DNA of 64,000 nucleotides from Curtobacterium sp. MCSS17_015 (GTDB lineage Bacteria; Actinomycetota; Actinomycetes; Actinomycetales; Microbacteriaceae): assembly GCF_003234265.2 (NCBI RefSeq), contig NZ_CP126256.1, positions 1,550,001-1,614,000 on the forward strand, written 5' to 3'. Numbering within the stretch: the first letter of the stretch is position 1; each line of letters begins with the position of its first letter. This document shows, one piece after another, positions 14,961-23,628 of the stretch. The notes beneath the pieces are model-generated. The model searched no databases and was not told the origin of the DNA. It was given only the letters and a program-made list of their open reading frames with translations. The translations under genes and the position numbers were made by a program.

Positions 14961-16570
14961 GCGTCCCCCGGGACCGGAGCGTGGTCGGCCGTCGGTGCGC
15001 CGTCGCTCGTGCGGGTGCCGGCCGCGGTCTCGCGGATGCGCCGGACGACCGCGCTGGTCGAGTGTTCGGCGACGTAGTCGACCATCACGACCTCACCGCC
15101 GTGGGCCCGGACGACCTCGGTCTCACTGAGCATCTCGGGGGAGTAGTCCCCGCCCTTGACGTAGACGTCCGGCCGGATGCGTTCGATCAGCGGGATCGGG
15201 GTGTCGGTGGCGAACACCGTCACGAGGTCGACGCACGCCAGCGCGGCGAGCACCCCGGCACGGTCCTCGGCGGTGTTGATCGGCCGCTCCGGGCCCTTCA
15301 GCCGGCGGACCGAGTCGTCGTCGTTCAGCGCGACGACGAGCAGGTCGCCGAGCTCGCTCGCCTGGCGGAGGTACGTCGTGTGGCCGCGGTGGACCACGTC
15401 GAAGCAGCCGTTGGTGAAGACGATGCGGCGACCGGCGCGACGGGCCTCCTCGACCGCCGCGGCGAGTTCGTCGTGGTCGACGACGGTCTCGGCGGGGGCG
15501 GACACCGAGGCCACGAGGGCGTCGGCGGAGCAGACCGAGGTGCCGGCCTCGCGCACGACGACGTCGGCGGCGGCCTGCGCGAACGACACCGCGTCGCGGA
15601 CCGGGGTGCCGACGGCGAGGGCGACCGACGCGGCGGCGCAGAAGGTGTCGCCCGCCCCGGACGCCTGCTGTTCGGACGCCGGCGTGGCCCGGGTCCGGTG
15701 CACGTCGGCAGCAGCGTCCGCACCGGGGCCGTCGAGCAGCACCGTGCCGTTGCGGTCGAGCGTCACGACGGCGTTCCGGGCCCCGGTGACGGCGAGCAGG
15801 TCGTCGCGTGCGGCGACCACGGTCGTGGCACGGTCGGCGCCCTGACCGAGGTCGCGCCCGAGCAGCGCGGCGGCCTCGCCGGCGTTCGGTGTGACGAGGT
15901 CCGGGTGCAGTGCGCTCCAGCGCGAGAGGTCGTGTGCGTCGACCACGACCGTCGTCGGACGGTCGCGCTCGAGCACGGGGACGACGGCGGTCGCGTCGAC
16001 CCCGAGGTCGTAGTCGCAGACCACGACGGCATCGGCACGGGCGGTGTCGGCACCGTCGGTGACGGCACCGTCGGTCGTGCGCGCGTCGTCGGCCGTCGCG
16101 GGGCGTCGGCCCTGCACGGCCGCGGCCGTCGCCTCGGCGAGCAGAGCGGTGTCCGCGGCGCTCGGTTGAGCGGCCAGGTCGTCGACCCGGACGACCACGC
16201 GGTCGCCACCGACGATCCGGTCCTTGCTCGTGGTCGTGGCCCCGGGGACCGCGACCAGCCACCGCGTGTCGACGCCGGCGGCCTCCAGGCGGTCCCGCAG
16301 CACACGGCCGGTCTCGTCGTCGCCGATGAGGGCGACCATGCGGACGTCGGCGCCGAGGGCGCGGGCGTTGACGGCCGTGTTCGCCGCGCCGCCCGGGACG
16401 GCGATGGTCTCGGTGACCCGGACCACGGGTGCCGGTGCTTCACGCGACACCCGCTCAGCGGCGCCGACCGTCCAGCGGTCGAGGATCACGTCCCCGACCA
16501 CGACCACGGTCGGACGTTCGGCGGTGATCGTCTCGACGACGCGGCGGACCAGCCGGACGTCGGCGGTCAT
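14957..16570 (-). CDS. hldE: Bifunctional heptose-7-phosphate kinase/heptose-1-phosphate adenylyltransferase (HldE type), copy 1
   Basis: Predicted 537 aa. Residues ~1-355 are a PfkB-type kinase: VVGDVILDRW, the sugar-binding GGAANTAVNARALGADV, and the ATP-site SGAGDTFCAA. Residues ~385-510 are a cytidylyltransferase-like domain with FTNGCFDVVHRGHTTYL (HxGH motif) and NDDDSVRRLKGPERPI. HldE phosphorylates heptose-7-phosphate and later adenylylates heptose-1-phosphate. This copy is longer than the E. coli enzyme because of a ~25-residue Ala/Asp/Thr-rich insert in the kinase domain around residue 150 and a C-terminal tail. It is coupled to the ALDH gene upstream and the GT2 gene downstream. Confidence 0.88.
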   Translation of the reverse strand: MTADVRLVRRVVETITAERPTVVVVGDVILDRWTVGAAERVSREAPAPVVRVTETIAVPGGAANTAVNARALGADVRMVALIGDDETGRVLRDRLEAAGVDTRWLVAVPGATTTSKDRIVGGDRVVVRVDDLAAQPSAADTALLAEATAAAVQGRRPATADDARTTDGAVTDGADTARADAVVVCDYDLGVDATAVVPVLERDRPTTVVVDAHDLSRWSALHPDLVTPNAGEAAALLGRDLGQGADRATTVVAARDDLLAVTGARNAVVTLDRNGTVLLDGPGADAAADVHRTRATPASEQQASGAGDTFCAAASVALAVGTPVRDAVSFAQAAADVVVREAGTSVCSADALVASVSAPAETVVDHDELAAAVEEARRAGRRIVFTNGCFDVVHRGHTTYLRQASELGDLLVVALNDDDSVRRLKGPERPINTAEDRAGVLAALACVDLVTVFATDTPIPLIERIRPDVYVKGGDYSPEMLSETEVVRAHGGEVVMVDYVAEHSTSAVVRRIRETAAGTRTSDGAPTADHAPVPGDA

Positions 16571-18060
16571 CGGACGTCCTCGGCGGTCGCGGTGTCGGTG
16601 TCGTGGCTACCCGCGGTCGCCGGGTCGACGGAGGACGTCGTCGTGCGGCGCGGGGCGGCCTCCAGGTGCACGACCGTGGTGGTCGTCATCTCGTCGAGCA
16701 GGTGCGGGCCGTACCCGAAGCCGGAGCCCGACGCGCCGCGGGGCTCGGCGCTGCCGCCGGGTGCACCGCCGAACACGGCGTTGATCTTCACGGTGCCGAC
16801 GGGCAGCTCGGCGGCGGCCTGCAGCGCGGTCGCGGTGTCACCGGTCAGGACGGTCGCGGCCAGGCCGTACCGGTCCTCCGCGGCGAGGCGCAGCCCCTCG
16901 GCCATGTCGTCGACGACCCGGATCGGTGCGATCGGGCCGAACGTCTCCTCGGTGAGCACGAGCATGTCGTCCGTGCAGCCGGTGAGGACCGTCGCAGGGT
17001 AGAACGTCCCTGGTCCCTCCGGGACCGCACCGCCGGTGACGACACGGGCTCCTGCTGCCACCGCCTGGTCGACGTGCTGCTGCACGGTCGCGCGGAGGCG
17101 CTCGTCGACGAGCGGGCCGAAGTCCGCTGCGGCCGACGCGGTCTTGCGCTCCGCGGCACTGACGAGGGCCGCCGTGAAGTCCTCGGCGATGTCCCGGTGC
17201 ACGTAGACGCGCTCGACGCTCGTGCAGATCTGACCCGTGTTCGCGAAGGCCCCGAGGGCGACCTGCTCCGCCGCCCACACCGGGTCGACGTCGGCGTCCA
17301 CCACCGCGGCGTCGTTGCCACCGTTCTCGCGGATCACGTGCGCTCGGGTGCGCAGCGCGGCCTCGGCGAGACGGTCACCGGTCGCCGTCGAGCCGACGTG
17401 GGCGTAGACCGCGATGCCGTCCTCCGCGAGGAGCTGTTCGCCCGTCGAGGCGTCTCCGTCGACGCCGACGAGCACGCCCTCGGGCAGTTCGGCCGCGAGC
17501 AGACGGTTGAGGAGCGCGATGGTGCCGGGGCTCCGCTCGCTGCCCTTGTGGACGACGGTGTTGCCAGCGGCGATCGCGGCACCGAGGATCCCGCAGGCCA
17601 CCGCCACCGGGTCGTTCCACGGGGTCAGGGCGAGCACGACACCGCGCGGGTGCGGCACGGCGAAGTCGGCGGCACCGTGGTTGCCTCGGAGCGCCTCGCC
17701 CCGGTGCAGCGGGCCGAGTTCGGCGTACTGGATGAGCGTGTTGATGCCGGCCTCGACGCCGCCGAGGGCGTCACCCGGGACCTTGCCGGTCTCGCGGGTG
17801 TTCATCGCTGCGAGGTCGTCGGCGTGCTCGCGGAGCCGCTCGGCTGCCGCACGCAGGAGGGCACCGCGCTCACCCGGCGCGGTCCGGGCCCACCCGGTCG
17901 CCGCTGCCCGCGCACGCGCGACCGCGTCACGCACCTCGACCGCCGTGCTCCGGCGGGTCTCCGAGGCCACCTCGCCGGTCACGGGGTCGAGCACCGTGAT
18001 CGTGTCCGCGGACGAGTCGTCCGTCGACGGAGCGGTCGTGGTGGGGGCATCGAGCGTCAT
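16567..18060 (-). CDS. Aldehyde dehydrogenase family protein
   Basis: Predicted 497 aa, usual length for NAD(P)-dependent ALDH. The catalytic Cys is in NTGQICTSVERVYVH near residue 280 and the general-base Glu in RENGGNDAAVV, a variant of the usual LELGGK. The fold signature TPWNDPVAVACGILGAAIAAGNTVVHKGSE and the NAD loop HVGSTATGDRL are present. It is first in an operon with hldE copy 1 and GT2, which suggests oxidation of a sugar-derived or scavenged aldehyde; the substrate cannot be read. No clear promoter is identified in the 215-nt divergent gap upstream. Confidence 0.85.
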   Translation of the reverse strand: MTLDAPTTTAPSTDDSSADTITVLDPVTGEVASETRRSTAVEVRDAVARARAAATGWARTAPGERGALLRAAAERLREHADDLAAMNTRETGKVPGDALGGVEAGINTLIQYAELGPLHRGEALRGNHGAADFAVPHPRGVVLALTPWNDPVAVACGILGAAIAAGNTVVHKGSERSPGTIALLNRLLAAELPEGVLVGVDGDASTGEQLLAEDGIAVYAHVGSTATGDRLAEAALRTRAHVIRENGGNDAAVVDADVDPVWAAEQVALGAFANTGQICTSVERVYVHRDIAEDFTAALVSAAERKTASAAADFGPLVDERLRATVQQHVDQAVAAGARVVTGGAVPEGPGTFYPATVLTGCTDDMLVLTEETFGPIAPIRVVDDMAEGLRLAAEDRYGLAATVLTGDTATALQAAAELPVGTVKINAVFGGAPGGSAEPRGASGSGFGYGPHLLDEMTTTTVVHLEAAPRRTTTSSVDPATAGSHDTDTATAEDVR

Positions 18061-18123
18061 GTGCGTCCTCTCGTGGTGGTCCGGCGTCGTGGCACCGGCC
18101 CCTCCACGCTGCTCCTCCTCCGC

Positions 18124-18156
18124 TGGACACGCCCGCGGGATGCGTGCGGGTGTCCA
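18124..18156. promoter_or_regulatory. Inverted repeat in the divergent ALDH/GT9 intergenic region (possible operator)
   Basis: TGGACAC-G-CCCGC on the left mirrors GCGGG-TGTCCA on the right with a short centre. It sits about 65 nt before the ALDH start and 120 nt before the GT9 start, where a regulator could control both directions. No known regulator box is recognised. Confidence 0.35.
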
Positions 18157-18275
18157 CGGGACGCAGCAGCAGCGCGCCCGGACGGCTGCTGCACACCGGC
18201 CCGAGCGCGGCCGGGTAGGAACGAAGGGATGCGGTCGGACGACCCGCCGCGTCGGACACGAGGAGGACGACGGGC

Positions 18276-19376
18276 GTGGTGCAGATCGGACGGGGCGGCG
18301 AACGGTTCGAGGGGGTCCGCGAGATCGCGGTGCTCCGCGGTGGGGGACTCGGTGACCTGATGTTCGCGATGCCCGCGATCGAGGCCCTCGCGGCCGCCTA
18401 CCCGGAGGCCCGCCTGACCCTGCTCGGGACCCCGATGGCGGCGGCGCTGCTGCCGGGGCGCACGGACGCCGTGCACGCCGTCGAAGAGCTCCCGGTGTCC
18501 CCGGGGGTCCGGGACGGCGGCGACGGCGCGCCCGACCTCGAGGACTTCTTCGCCCGGTTGACCGGCCGGTTCGACCTCGCGGTCCAGCTGCACGGCGGCG
18601 GGCGGAACTCGAACCCGTTCGTCCTCCGTCTCGGCGCGGCGCACTCGGTCGGCACGGCCACCGAGGACGCGACCCCGACCGAGCGGTGGGTCCGCTACGT
18701 CTACTACCAGCACGAGGTGCTGCGCGCGCTCGAGGTCGTCGGACTGGCCGGGGCGGAACCCGTGACCCTCGACCCGCGCATCACGGTGTCCGACGAGGAG
18801 CGCGCTGCCGTGCGGGAACGACTCGGGGTGCACGGCCGCCTGGTCGCGATGCACCCGGGCGCGACCGACCCGCGCCGTCGCTGGAGCCCGGAGCGCTTCG
18901 CCGCCGTCGCCGTCGCGCGGCTCGAGGCGGGCGACGACGTCGTCCTGGTCGGGGACGACTCGGACCGTCCGGCCGCGACGACCATCCGCGCCTCGGTGTC
19001 CGAGGCCGTGGGGCCCGAGGTCGCCGCGCGCCTGCACGACCTCACCGCGGCGCTGCCGCTGCGTGAGCTCCCGGCGGTGCTCGCCGCCGCCGACGTCATG
19101 GTCGGCGACGACTCCGGACCGCGACACCTCGCCGTCGCCGTCGGGACGCCGACCGTGGGGGTGTTCTGGTTCGGGAACGTGATCAACGCCGGGCCGCTCG
19201 ACCGCGGCCGGCACCGGGTGCTCATGAGCTTCGTCACCCGCTGCCCGGTGTGCGACGTCGACGTCACCCAGGTCGGGTGGAGCGCGGAGCGCTGCGAGCA
19301 CGACCCGTCGTTCGTCGATGAGGTCACGCCGGACCGGGTGCTCGCCGACGTCGAGGACCTGCTCGCCACCACCTGA
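18276..19376 (+). CDS. Glycosyltransferase family 9 (heptosyltransferase-like), copy 1
   Basis: Predicted 366 aa from GTG 18276, preceded by GAGGAGG. The GT-B fold of ADP-heptose:LPS heptosyltransferases is seen in AVLRGGGLGDLMFAMPAIEAL at the N-terminus, HPGATDPRRRWSPERFAAVA mid-protein and GDDSGPRHLAVAVGTPTVGVF in the donor-binding C-terminal half. A Cys-rich end (TRCPVCDVDVTQ... ERCEHDPSF) is common in this group. No membrane segment is present. It is monocistronic, ending at a 40-bp palindrome. The acceptor is unlikely to be LPS in an actinobacterium. Confidence 0.87.
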   Translation: MVQIGRGGERFEGVREIAVLRGGGLGDLMFAMPAIEALAAAYPEARLTLLGTPMAAALLPGRTDAVHAVEELPVSPGVRDGGDGAPDLEDFFARLTGRFDLAVQLHGGGRNSNPFVLRLGAAHSVGTATEDATPTERWVRYVYYQHEVLRALEVVGLAGAEPVTLDPRITVSDEERAAVRERLGVHGRLVAMHPGATDPRRRWSPERFAAVAVARLEAGDDVVLVGDDSDRPAATTIRASVSEAVGPEVAARLHDLTAALPLRELPAVLAAADVMVGDDSGPRHLAVAVGTPTVGVFWFGNVINAGPLDRGRHRVLMSFVTRCPVCDVDVTQVGWSAERCEHDPSFVDEVTPDRVLADVEDLLATT

Positions 19377-19442
19377 GCGCTCTGGCGTCCGCCCCGACGC
19401 CCCCTCGAGGTCGCACGACACGCCGCGGGGCGACCCCGGACG

Positions 19443-19482
19443 GACGGGAGGCCCGGTACCAGCTGGTACCGGGCCTCCCGTC
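19443..19482. terminator. Perfect 40-bp palindrome, bidirectional terminator and member of a repeat family
   Basis: GACGGGAGGCCCGGTACCAG is followed directly by its exact reverse complement, with no loop. It lies 67 nt after the GT9 stop and 16 nt after the stop of the convergent SDR gene. Related copies are at 38762-38807 and 59904-59951, and a half copy near 9276-9291. Confidence 0.8.
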
Positions 19483-19497
19483 AGGCGCGTGTGCCGG

Positions 19498-20202
19498 TCA
19501 GGGCCAGCTGGGCTCCGTCGCCGGCATGATCGACAGCTCGCGGATCTCGCAGCCGGCCGGCTGCGACAGCGCGAAGATGATCGAGTTCGCGACGTACTCC
19601 GGCTCGATGAGCTGCGCGTCCGGACCCGGCTTGTACTGCTCGGTGCGGTCGGCGAAGAAGTTCGTGCGCATGCCCGCCGGGATCACGTTCGTGACGCCGA
19701 TGCGGCCGGCGGTCTCGGCGGCGAGGGCCTGCGAGAACCCGCGGACACCGAACTTCGACGCCGAGTAGGCGGTGCCGTGGCCGACCCCGCGGAGCGCGAG
19801 CGACGACGAGATCGTGACGACCCGGCCGTGCGTGGCCTCGAGCGCGGGGAGCGCGGCGCGGACGGTCGATGCGGTGCCGATGAGGTTGACGCCGACGATC
19901 TTCTCCCAGTTGCCGGACGAGATCGCGTCGATCGGGGCCGGGGTGTCGATGCCCGCGGCGGTCACGACCGCGTCCAGGCCGCCGTGGCGCTCGACGGCCT
20001 CGCGGACGGCCCGCTCGACGGCGTCGGTGTCCGACACGTCCACGGCGACGGCGTCGACGCCCTCGGGGACGGCGTCGATCCGGAGGTCGAGCACGATCGG
20101 GGTGCCGCCGGCCTCGGTGACGGCGGCCACGACGGCAGCGCCGAGTCCGGAGGCGCCGCCGGTGACGAGGACGCGGCCGATGGGGGTGGTGGGGACGGGC
20201 AT
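19498..20202 (-). CDS. Short-chain dehydrogenase/reductase
   Basis: Predicted 234 aa from ATG 20202, preceded by AAAGGAC. It is a classical SDR: TGGASGLG cofactor motif at residues 14-21, the catalytic YSASK near residue 140 with SSS upstream. At 234 aa it lacks the extra C-terminal substrate domain of extended SDRs, so it is not the heptose epimerase HldD. It lies 50 nt downstream of hldE copy 2 at the end of the GT-GT4-gmhA-hldE operon. The substrate is unknown; a sugar ketone or aldehyde is suggested by context. Confidence 0.87.
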   Translation of the reverse strand: MPVPTTPIGRVLVTGGASGLGAAVVAAVTEAGGTPIVLDLRIDAVPEGVDAVAVDVSDTDAVERAVREAVERHGGLDAVVTAAGIDTPAPIDAISSGNWEKIVGVNLIGTASTVRAALPALEATHGRVVTISSSLALRGVGHGTAYSASKFGVRGFSQALAAETAGRIGVTNVIPAGMRTNFFADRTEQYKPGPDAQLIEPEYVANSIIFALSQPAGCEIRELSIMPATEPSWP

Positions 20203-20252
20203 GGATGTCCTTTGCGTTGTGGTGCTGTGGTCGTGAGGTGGGGTCGGCGGGC

Positions 20253-21644
20253 TCAGCCGACGCGTTCGATCGCGGCGGCGAGCCGGGTGGTGGAGCGGCC
20301 CGGGTGGAAGGGCACGGTGACGACCCGGCCGCCCCACTCGGCGAGCGTGGCGGACTCGGGGAGCTCGTCCGCGGTGTAGTCGCCGCCCTTCGCCCACACG
20401 TCGGGCCGGAAGCGGCGGAGCGCCTCGTCGGGGGTGGACTCGTCGAACACCACGACGGCGTCGACGCAGTCGAGCGCGAGGAGGAGTTCGACGCGGTCGT
20501 CCTGGCCCATGATCGGACGGTCGGGCCCCTTGAGACCGCGGACGGAGTCGTCGGAGTTGAGGCAGACGACCAGGCAGTCACCCAGGGCCCGCGCGGCCGA
20601 GAGGGTGCGCGCGTGGCCGGCGTGCAACAGGTCGAAGCACCCGCCGGTGGCGACGACGACCCCGCCGGAGGCCCGGACCTCGTGCACCACGCGGAGCGCG
20701 TCGCGGTCGGCACCGGGGACGGCGATCGGTGCGGGCGGGGCACCGTCGACGAGCGAGGCGACCCCACCGGCGGCCAGGTAGGCGGACGCGTCGGCGACCC
20801 CGGCGGTGACCGCGTCGGCGATCTCCGCGCCGCCGGCGAGGGCGACGGCCACACCGGCGGCGAGACGGTCACCGGCGCCGCACGGGTCGCCCGCGGTGAC
20901 GGACGGGGCCGGGACGAAGCGCGAGTCGGCCCCGCGCTCGGTGCACCGACCGACCAGTGCGCCGCGGTCGCCCATCGTGACGGCGACGGCCTGCACGTCC
21001 CAGCGGGCGACGAGGTCCGCGGCGGCGTCGGTCGCGAACGCGACGCCGGAACCGGAGAGACCGGTGAAGCGGTGCGCCTCGCTCGCGTTCGGTGTCGCGA
21101 CGGTGGTGCCGGGGACGGGGGCGGCGCCCTTCGGGTGCGGGTCCCAGACCACGGGTGTGGTGGCGACGGCCGCGGCGAGGGCGACGCGCATGTCCTCGGC
21201 GGCGGCCAGGCCACGACCGTAGTCGGCGACGATGACCGCGTCGGCGCCGTCGAGCGCCTCCCGCATCGCGGGCGTGACGGCGGGCACCGGCGGGGTGTCG
21301 CAGCCCTCGTCGATGCGGACGAGGGCGTGCTCGCCGACGCGGACCCGGGTCTTCACCGGGGTCGGGGCGCCGGAGGGACCGTCGACGATCCGCACGCCGG
21401 GCAGCAGCGTCCGGAGCTGGTCCGCCGGCCGGTCGTCGCCGAGGACGGTGACGAGCGTGACGTCGTGGCCGTCCTTCGCGAGCATGGTGGCGACGAGGCC
21501 CGCCCCGCCGGCACGTCGCTGGTCGGACCGCACGTCGACGACGGGGACCGGGGCGTCGGGGCTGAGCCGGTCGCTCGTGCCGCTGACGTCGACGTCGAGC
21601 AGGGTGTCGCCGACGACGACGATGCGGAGCTGACGGTCGGTCAT
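20253..21644 (-). CDS. PfkB kinase/cytidylyltransferase fusion (HldE-like), copy 2
   Basis: Predicted 463 aa with the HldE domain order: PfkB-type kinase (residues ~1-305) then nucleotidyltransferase (~325-460) with TGGCFDLLHAGHARTL (HxGH) and NSDDSVRGLKGPDRPI. The kinase half is divergent from copy 1: the sugar-site motif reads RRAGGAGLVATMLA, without the Asn of GGAANTA, and the ATP-site motif is CGAGDRLAAG instead of GAGDTF, though the catalytic Asp is kept. It overlaps gmhA by 4 nt, so it probably belongs to heptose metabolism, but a different sugar phosphate is possible. Confidence 0.82.
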   Translation of the reverse strand: MTDRQLRIVVVGDTLLDVDVSGTSDRLSPDAPVPVVDVRSDQRRAGGAGLVATMLAKDGHDVTLVTVLGDDRPADQLRTLLPGVRIVDGPSGAPTPVKTRVRVGEHALVRIDEGCDTPPVPAVTPAMREALDGADAVIVADYGRGLAAAEDMRVALAAAVATTPVVWDPHPKGAAPVPGTTVATPNASEAHRFTGLSGSGVAFATDAAADLVARWDVQAVAVTMGDRGALVGRCTERGADSRFVPAPSVTAGDPCGAGDRLAAGVAVALAGGAEIADAVTAGVADASAYLAAGGVASLVDGAPPAPIAVPGADRDALRVVHEVRASGGVVVATGGCFDLLHAGHARTLSAARALGDCLVVCLNSDDSVRGLKGPDRPIMGQDDRVELLLALDCVDAVVVFDESTPDEALRRFRPDVWAKGGDYTADELPESATLAEWGGRVVTVPFHPGRSTTRLAAAIERVG

Positions 21645-22273
21645 CGGGTGCCTCCTCGGCGGAGCACGGGCTCCATGGCCCGGCAGAGTGCGTGCACGAG
21701 GACGAGCTGGGCCTCCTGCACGTTGGCGGACGGGCCGTCGATCGCGATGACGTCGTCGACCGCGCTCGCGAGCGGGTTCGGCAACGAACCGGTCATCGCG
21801 ATGGAGCGGGCCCCGGCGTCGCGCGCGGCGGCGGCGGCGGCGAGCAGGTTCGGGCTCTTGCCGCTGGTGCTGAGCAGGACGACGACGTCCCCGGCGCGGG
21901 CGTGGGCGCGCACCTGCCGGGCGAAGACCTCCTCGTAGCCGTAGTCGTTCCCGATGGCGGTGACGGCCGAGGTCTCGGCGTGCAGCGAGATGGCGGAGTA
22001 CGCCGGGCGGTCACCGTCGAAACGGCCGGTGAGCTCGGAGGTCAGGTGCTGTGCCTCGGCTGCAGAGCCCCCGTTGCCCGCGGCGAGGAGCCGCCGCCCC
22101 GCGACCAGGCGGGTGGCGATGTCGTCGGCCCACGCGGCGATGTGTCCGCCGTGGTCGGCGAGCGACGCGATGACGGGCACGGATGCGGCGATGTGGTCGA
22201 GGACGACGTGCGTGCTCGTCGCGTCGCCGGTGGTGGACTCGGTCGTGCCGATCCCGGTCTGCTCGATGGTCAT
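21641..22273 (-). CDS. gmhA: Sedoheptulose-7-phosphate isomerase GmhA (SIS domain)
   Basis: Predicted 210 aa from ATG 22273 (overlaps the upstream GT4 stop). A single SIS domain with the GmhA hallmarks [21 protein letters not shown] near residue 66 and [14 protein letters not shown] near residue 133, plus [17 protein letters not shown] near the end. GmhA converts sedoheptulose 7-phosphate to D-glycero-D-manno-heptose 7-phosphate, the entry step to ADP-heptose. A ~25-residue Thr-rich N-terminal tail precedes the domain. It is coupled to GT4 and hldE copy 2 on both sides. Confidence 0.9.
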   Translation of the reverse strand: MTIEQTGIGTTESTTGDATSTHVVLDHIAASVPVIASLADHGGHIAAWADDIATRLVAGRRLLAAGNGGSAAEAQHLTSELTGRFDGDRPAYSAISLHAETSAVTAIGNDYGYEEVFARQVRAHARAGDVVVLLSTSGKSPNLLAAAAAARDAGARSIAMTGSLPNPLASAVDDVIAIDGPSANVQEAQLVLVHALCRAMEPVLRRGGTR

Positions 22274-23628
22274 CGGGCGTTCCTCTCGGTGATGGGGAGC
22301 GCGGCGTCGGCCAGCGTCTCCTCGGCGGGTCGGACGGCGTCCGGGATGCGGGTGGTCGGTGCCGCGCTGGTGCGCCCGGGACTCGGGCGCGGCGCGTGGG
22401 TGCGGCCGCCCGCGACGAGTCGTTCGTAGACCCGCTGGGTGTCTGCGGCGACCTTCCGCCAGGTGTACTTCGACTCGGCGCGGCGACGCCCGGCCTGGCC
22501 GTAGGCGGTCCGGCGTTCCGGGTCGTCGAGGAGACCGCCGAGGGCGACCGCGAGGCCGTCCTCGTCGCGCGGCTCGACGTGCAGCCCGGTGGCGTCCTCG
22601 ACGACGGTGTCGATGAGGCCGCCCACCCGGGAGGCGACGACGGCGACACCGCACGCCATGGCCTCGAGCGGGACGATGCCGAACGGCTCGTACCAGGGTG
22701 CGCAGACGACGACGTCGGCACTGCGGTACACCGCGCCCATCTCCTCCTGCGCGAGCTGCCCGCGGAACGAGACGTGGTCGCGGATGCCGAGGTCGCGGGC
22801 GAGGGCGTCGAGACGCTGGTACTCGGGGTCGTCGGGCAGGTCGGCCCCGGCGACGCCGGCCCCGCCGACGACGACGAGTTCGACGTCGCGGCCTTCGGCG
22901 ACCAGGCGGGCGACGGCGGCGATCGTCGTGCCGACGCCCTTCCGCTGCACCAGGCGCGAGGCGGTCAGCACCCGGAACGTGCGACCGCGCTCCTCGACGG
23001 GGCCGTCCGGACGGAACAGCTCGACGTCGACACCGCACGGGACGACGGAGATGGACCGGAGGGGCACACCGAGGCTCTTCAGCTCGAAGGCCTCGTCGGA
23101 ACAGGTGGCGACGACCTGGTCGGCTCCGCGTCCGACGGCCGGTTCGAGCCACTCGCGTTCGACCGGGCTGGTGTCCGCCGCCCCCTGGTGCCGCCGCTTG
23201 ACGACGCCGAGCGCGTGGAAGGTCTGGACGACGGGGATGCGCGCCCCGCCGGCGCGGACCTGCACCTGCGTGACGGCGTCGAGGGTGGCGTGGCCGGACA
23301 TCCAGAAGTGCCCGTGCACCACGTCGGGGCGGTCGGTCAGCCACTCGGACGCGAGCACCTGCGCGAACGTCCCCATGTACGGGAGCAGGTCGTCCTTGGG
23401 CACGCGCTCGGCGGGACCGGCATCGACGTGCACGACGTCCACGCCCGGCCGCAGCGGGACGCGGACCGGCAGGCTCGCGTCGTCCCGACGCGTGTAGACG
23501 GTGACCGTGTGGCCGCGGTCGGCCAGGGCCGCGGAGAGCGCGGCGACGTGGACGTTCTGCCCACCGGCGTCGACGCCGCCGAGGGTCGCGAGCGGGCTCG
23601 CGTGCTCGGAGACCATGGCGATCTTCAT
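22270..23628 (-). CDS. Glycosyltransferase family 4
   Basis: Predicted 452 aa. The GT-B fold starts with [20 protein letters not shown], and [10 protein letters not shown] is the usual N-domain motif. The C-domain holds [19 protein letters not shown], then the EX7E-type donor site [18 protein letters not shown]. It is a soluble sugar transferase of the sucrose/mannosyl type. It sits in the operon GT-GT4-gmhA-hldE2-SDR, sharing one base with the gene upstream (TGATG). The donor is uncertain; adjacency to gmhA suggests use of, or action on, a heptose. Confidence 0.88.
   Translation of the reverse strand: MKIAMVSEHASPLATLGGVDAGGQNVHVAALSAALADRGHTVTVYTRRDDASLPVRVPLRPGVDVVHVDAGPAERVPKDDLLPYMGTFAQVLASEWLTDRPDVVHGHFWMSGHATLDAVTQVQVRAGGARIPVVQTFHALGVVKRRHQGAADTSPVEREWLEPAVGRGADQVVATCSDEAFELKSLGVPLRSISVVPCGVDVELFRPDGPVEERGRTFRVLTASRLVQRKGVGTTIAAVARLVAEGRDVELVVVGGAGVAGADLPDDPEYQRLDALARDLGIRDHVSFRGQLAQEEMGAVYRSADVVVCAPWYEPFGIVPLEAMACGVAVVASRVGGLIDTVVEDATGLHVEPRDEDGLAVALGGLLDDPERRTAYGQAGRRRAESKYTWRKVAADTQRVYERLVAGGRTHAPRPSPGRTSAAPTTRIPDAVRPAEETLADAALPITERNAR

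Noticed and set aside
19498..20202. Assignment of the SDR as HldD epimerase
   Set aside because: It is a 234-aa classical SDR with YSASK and no extended substrate domain; HldD is about 310-330 aa.
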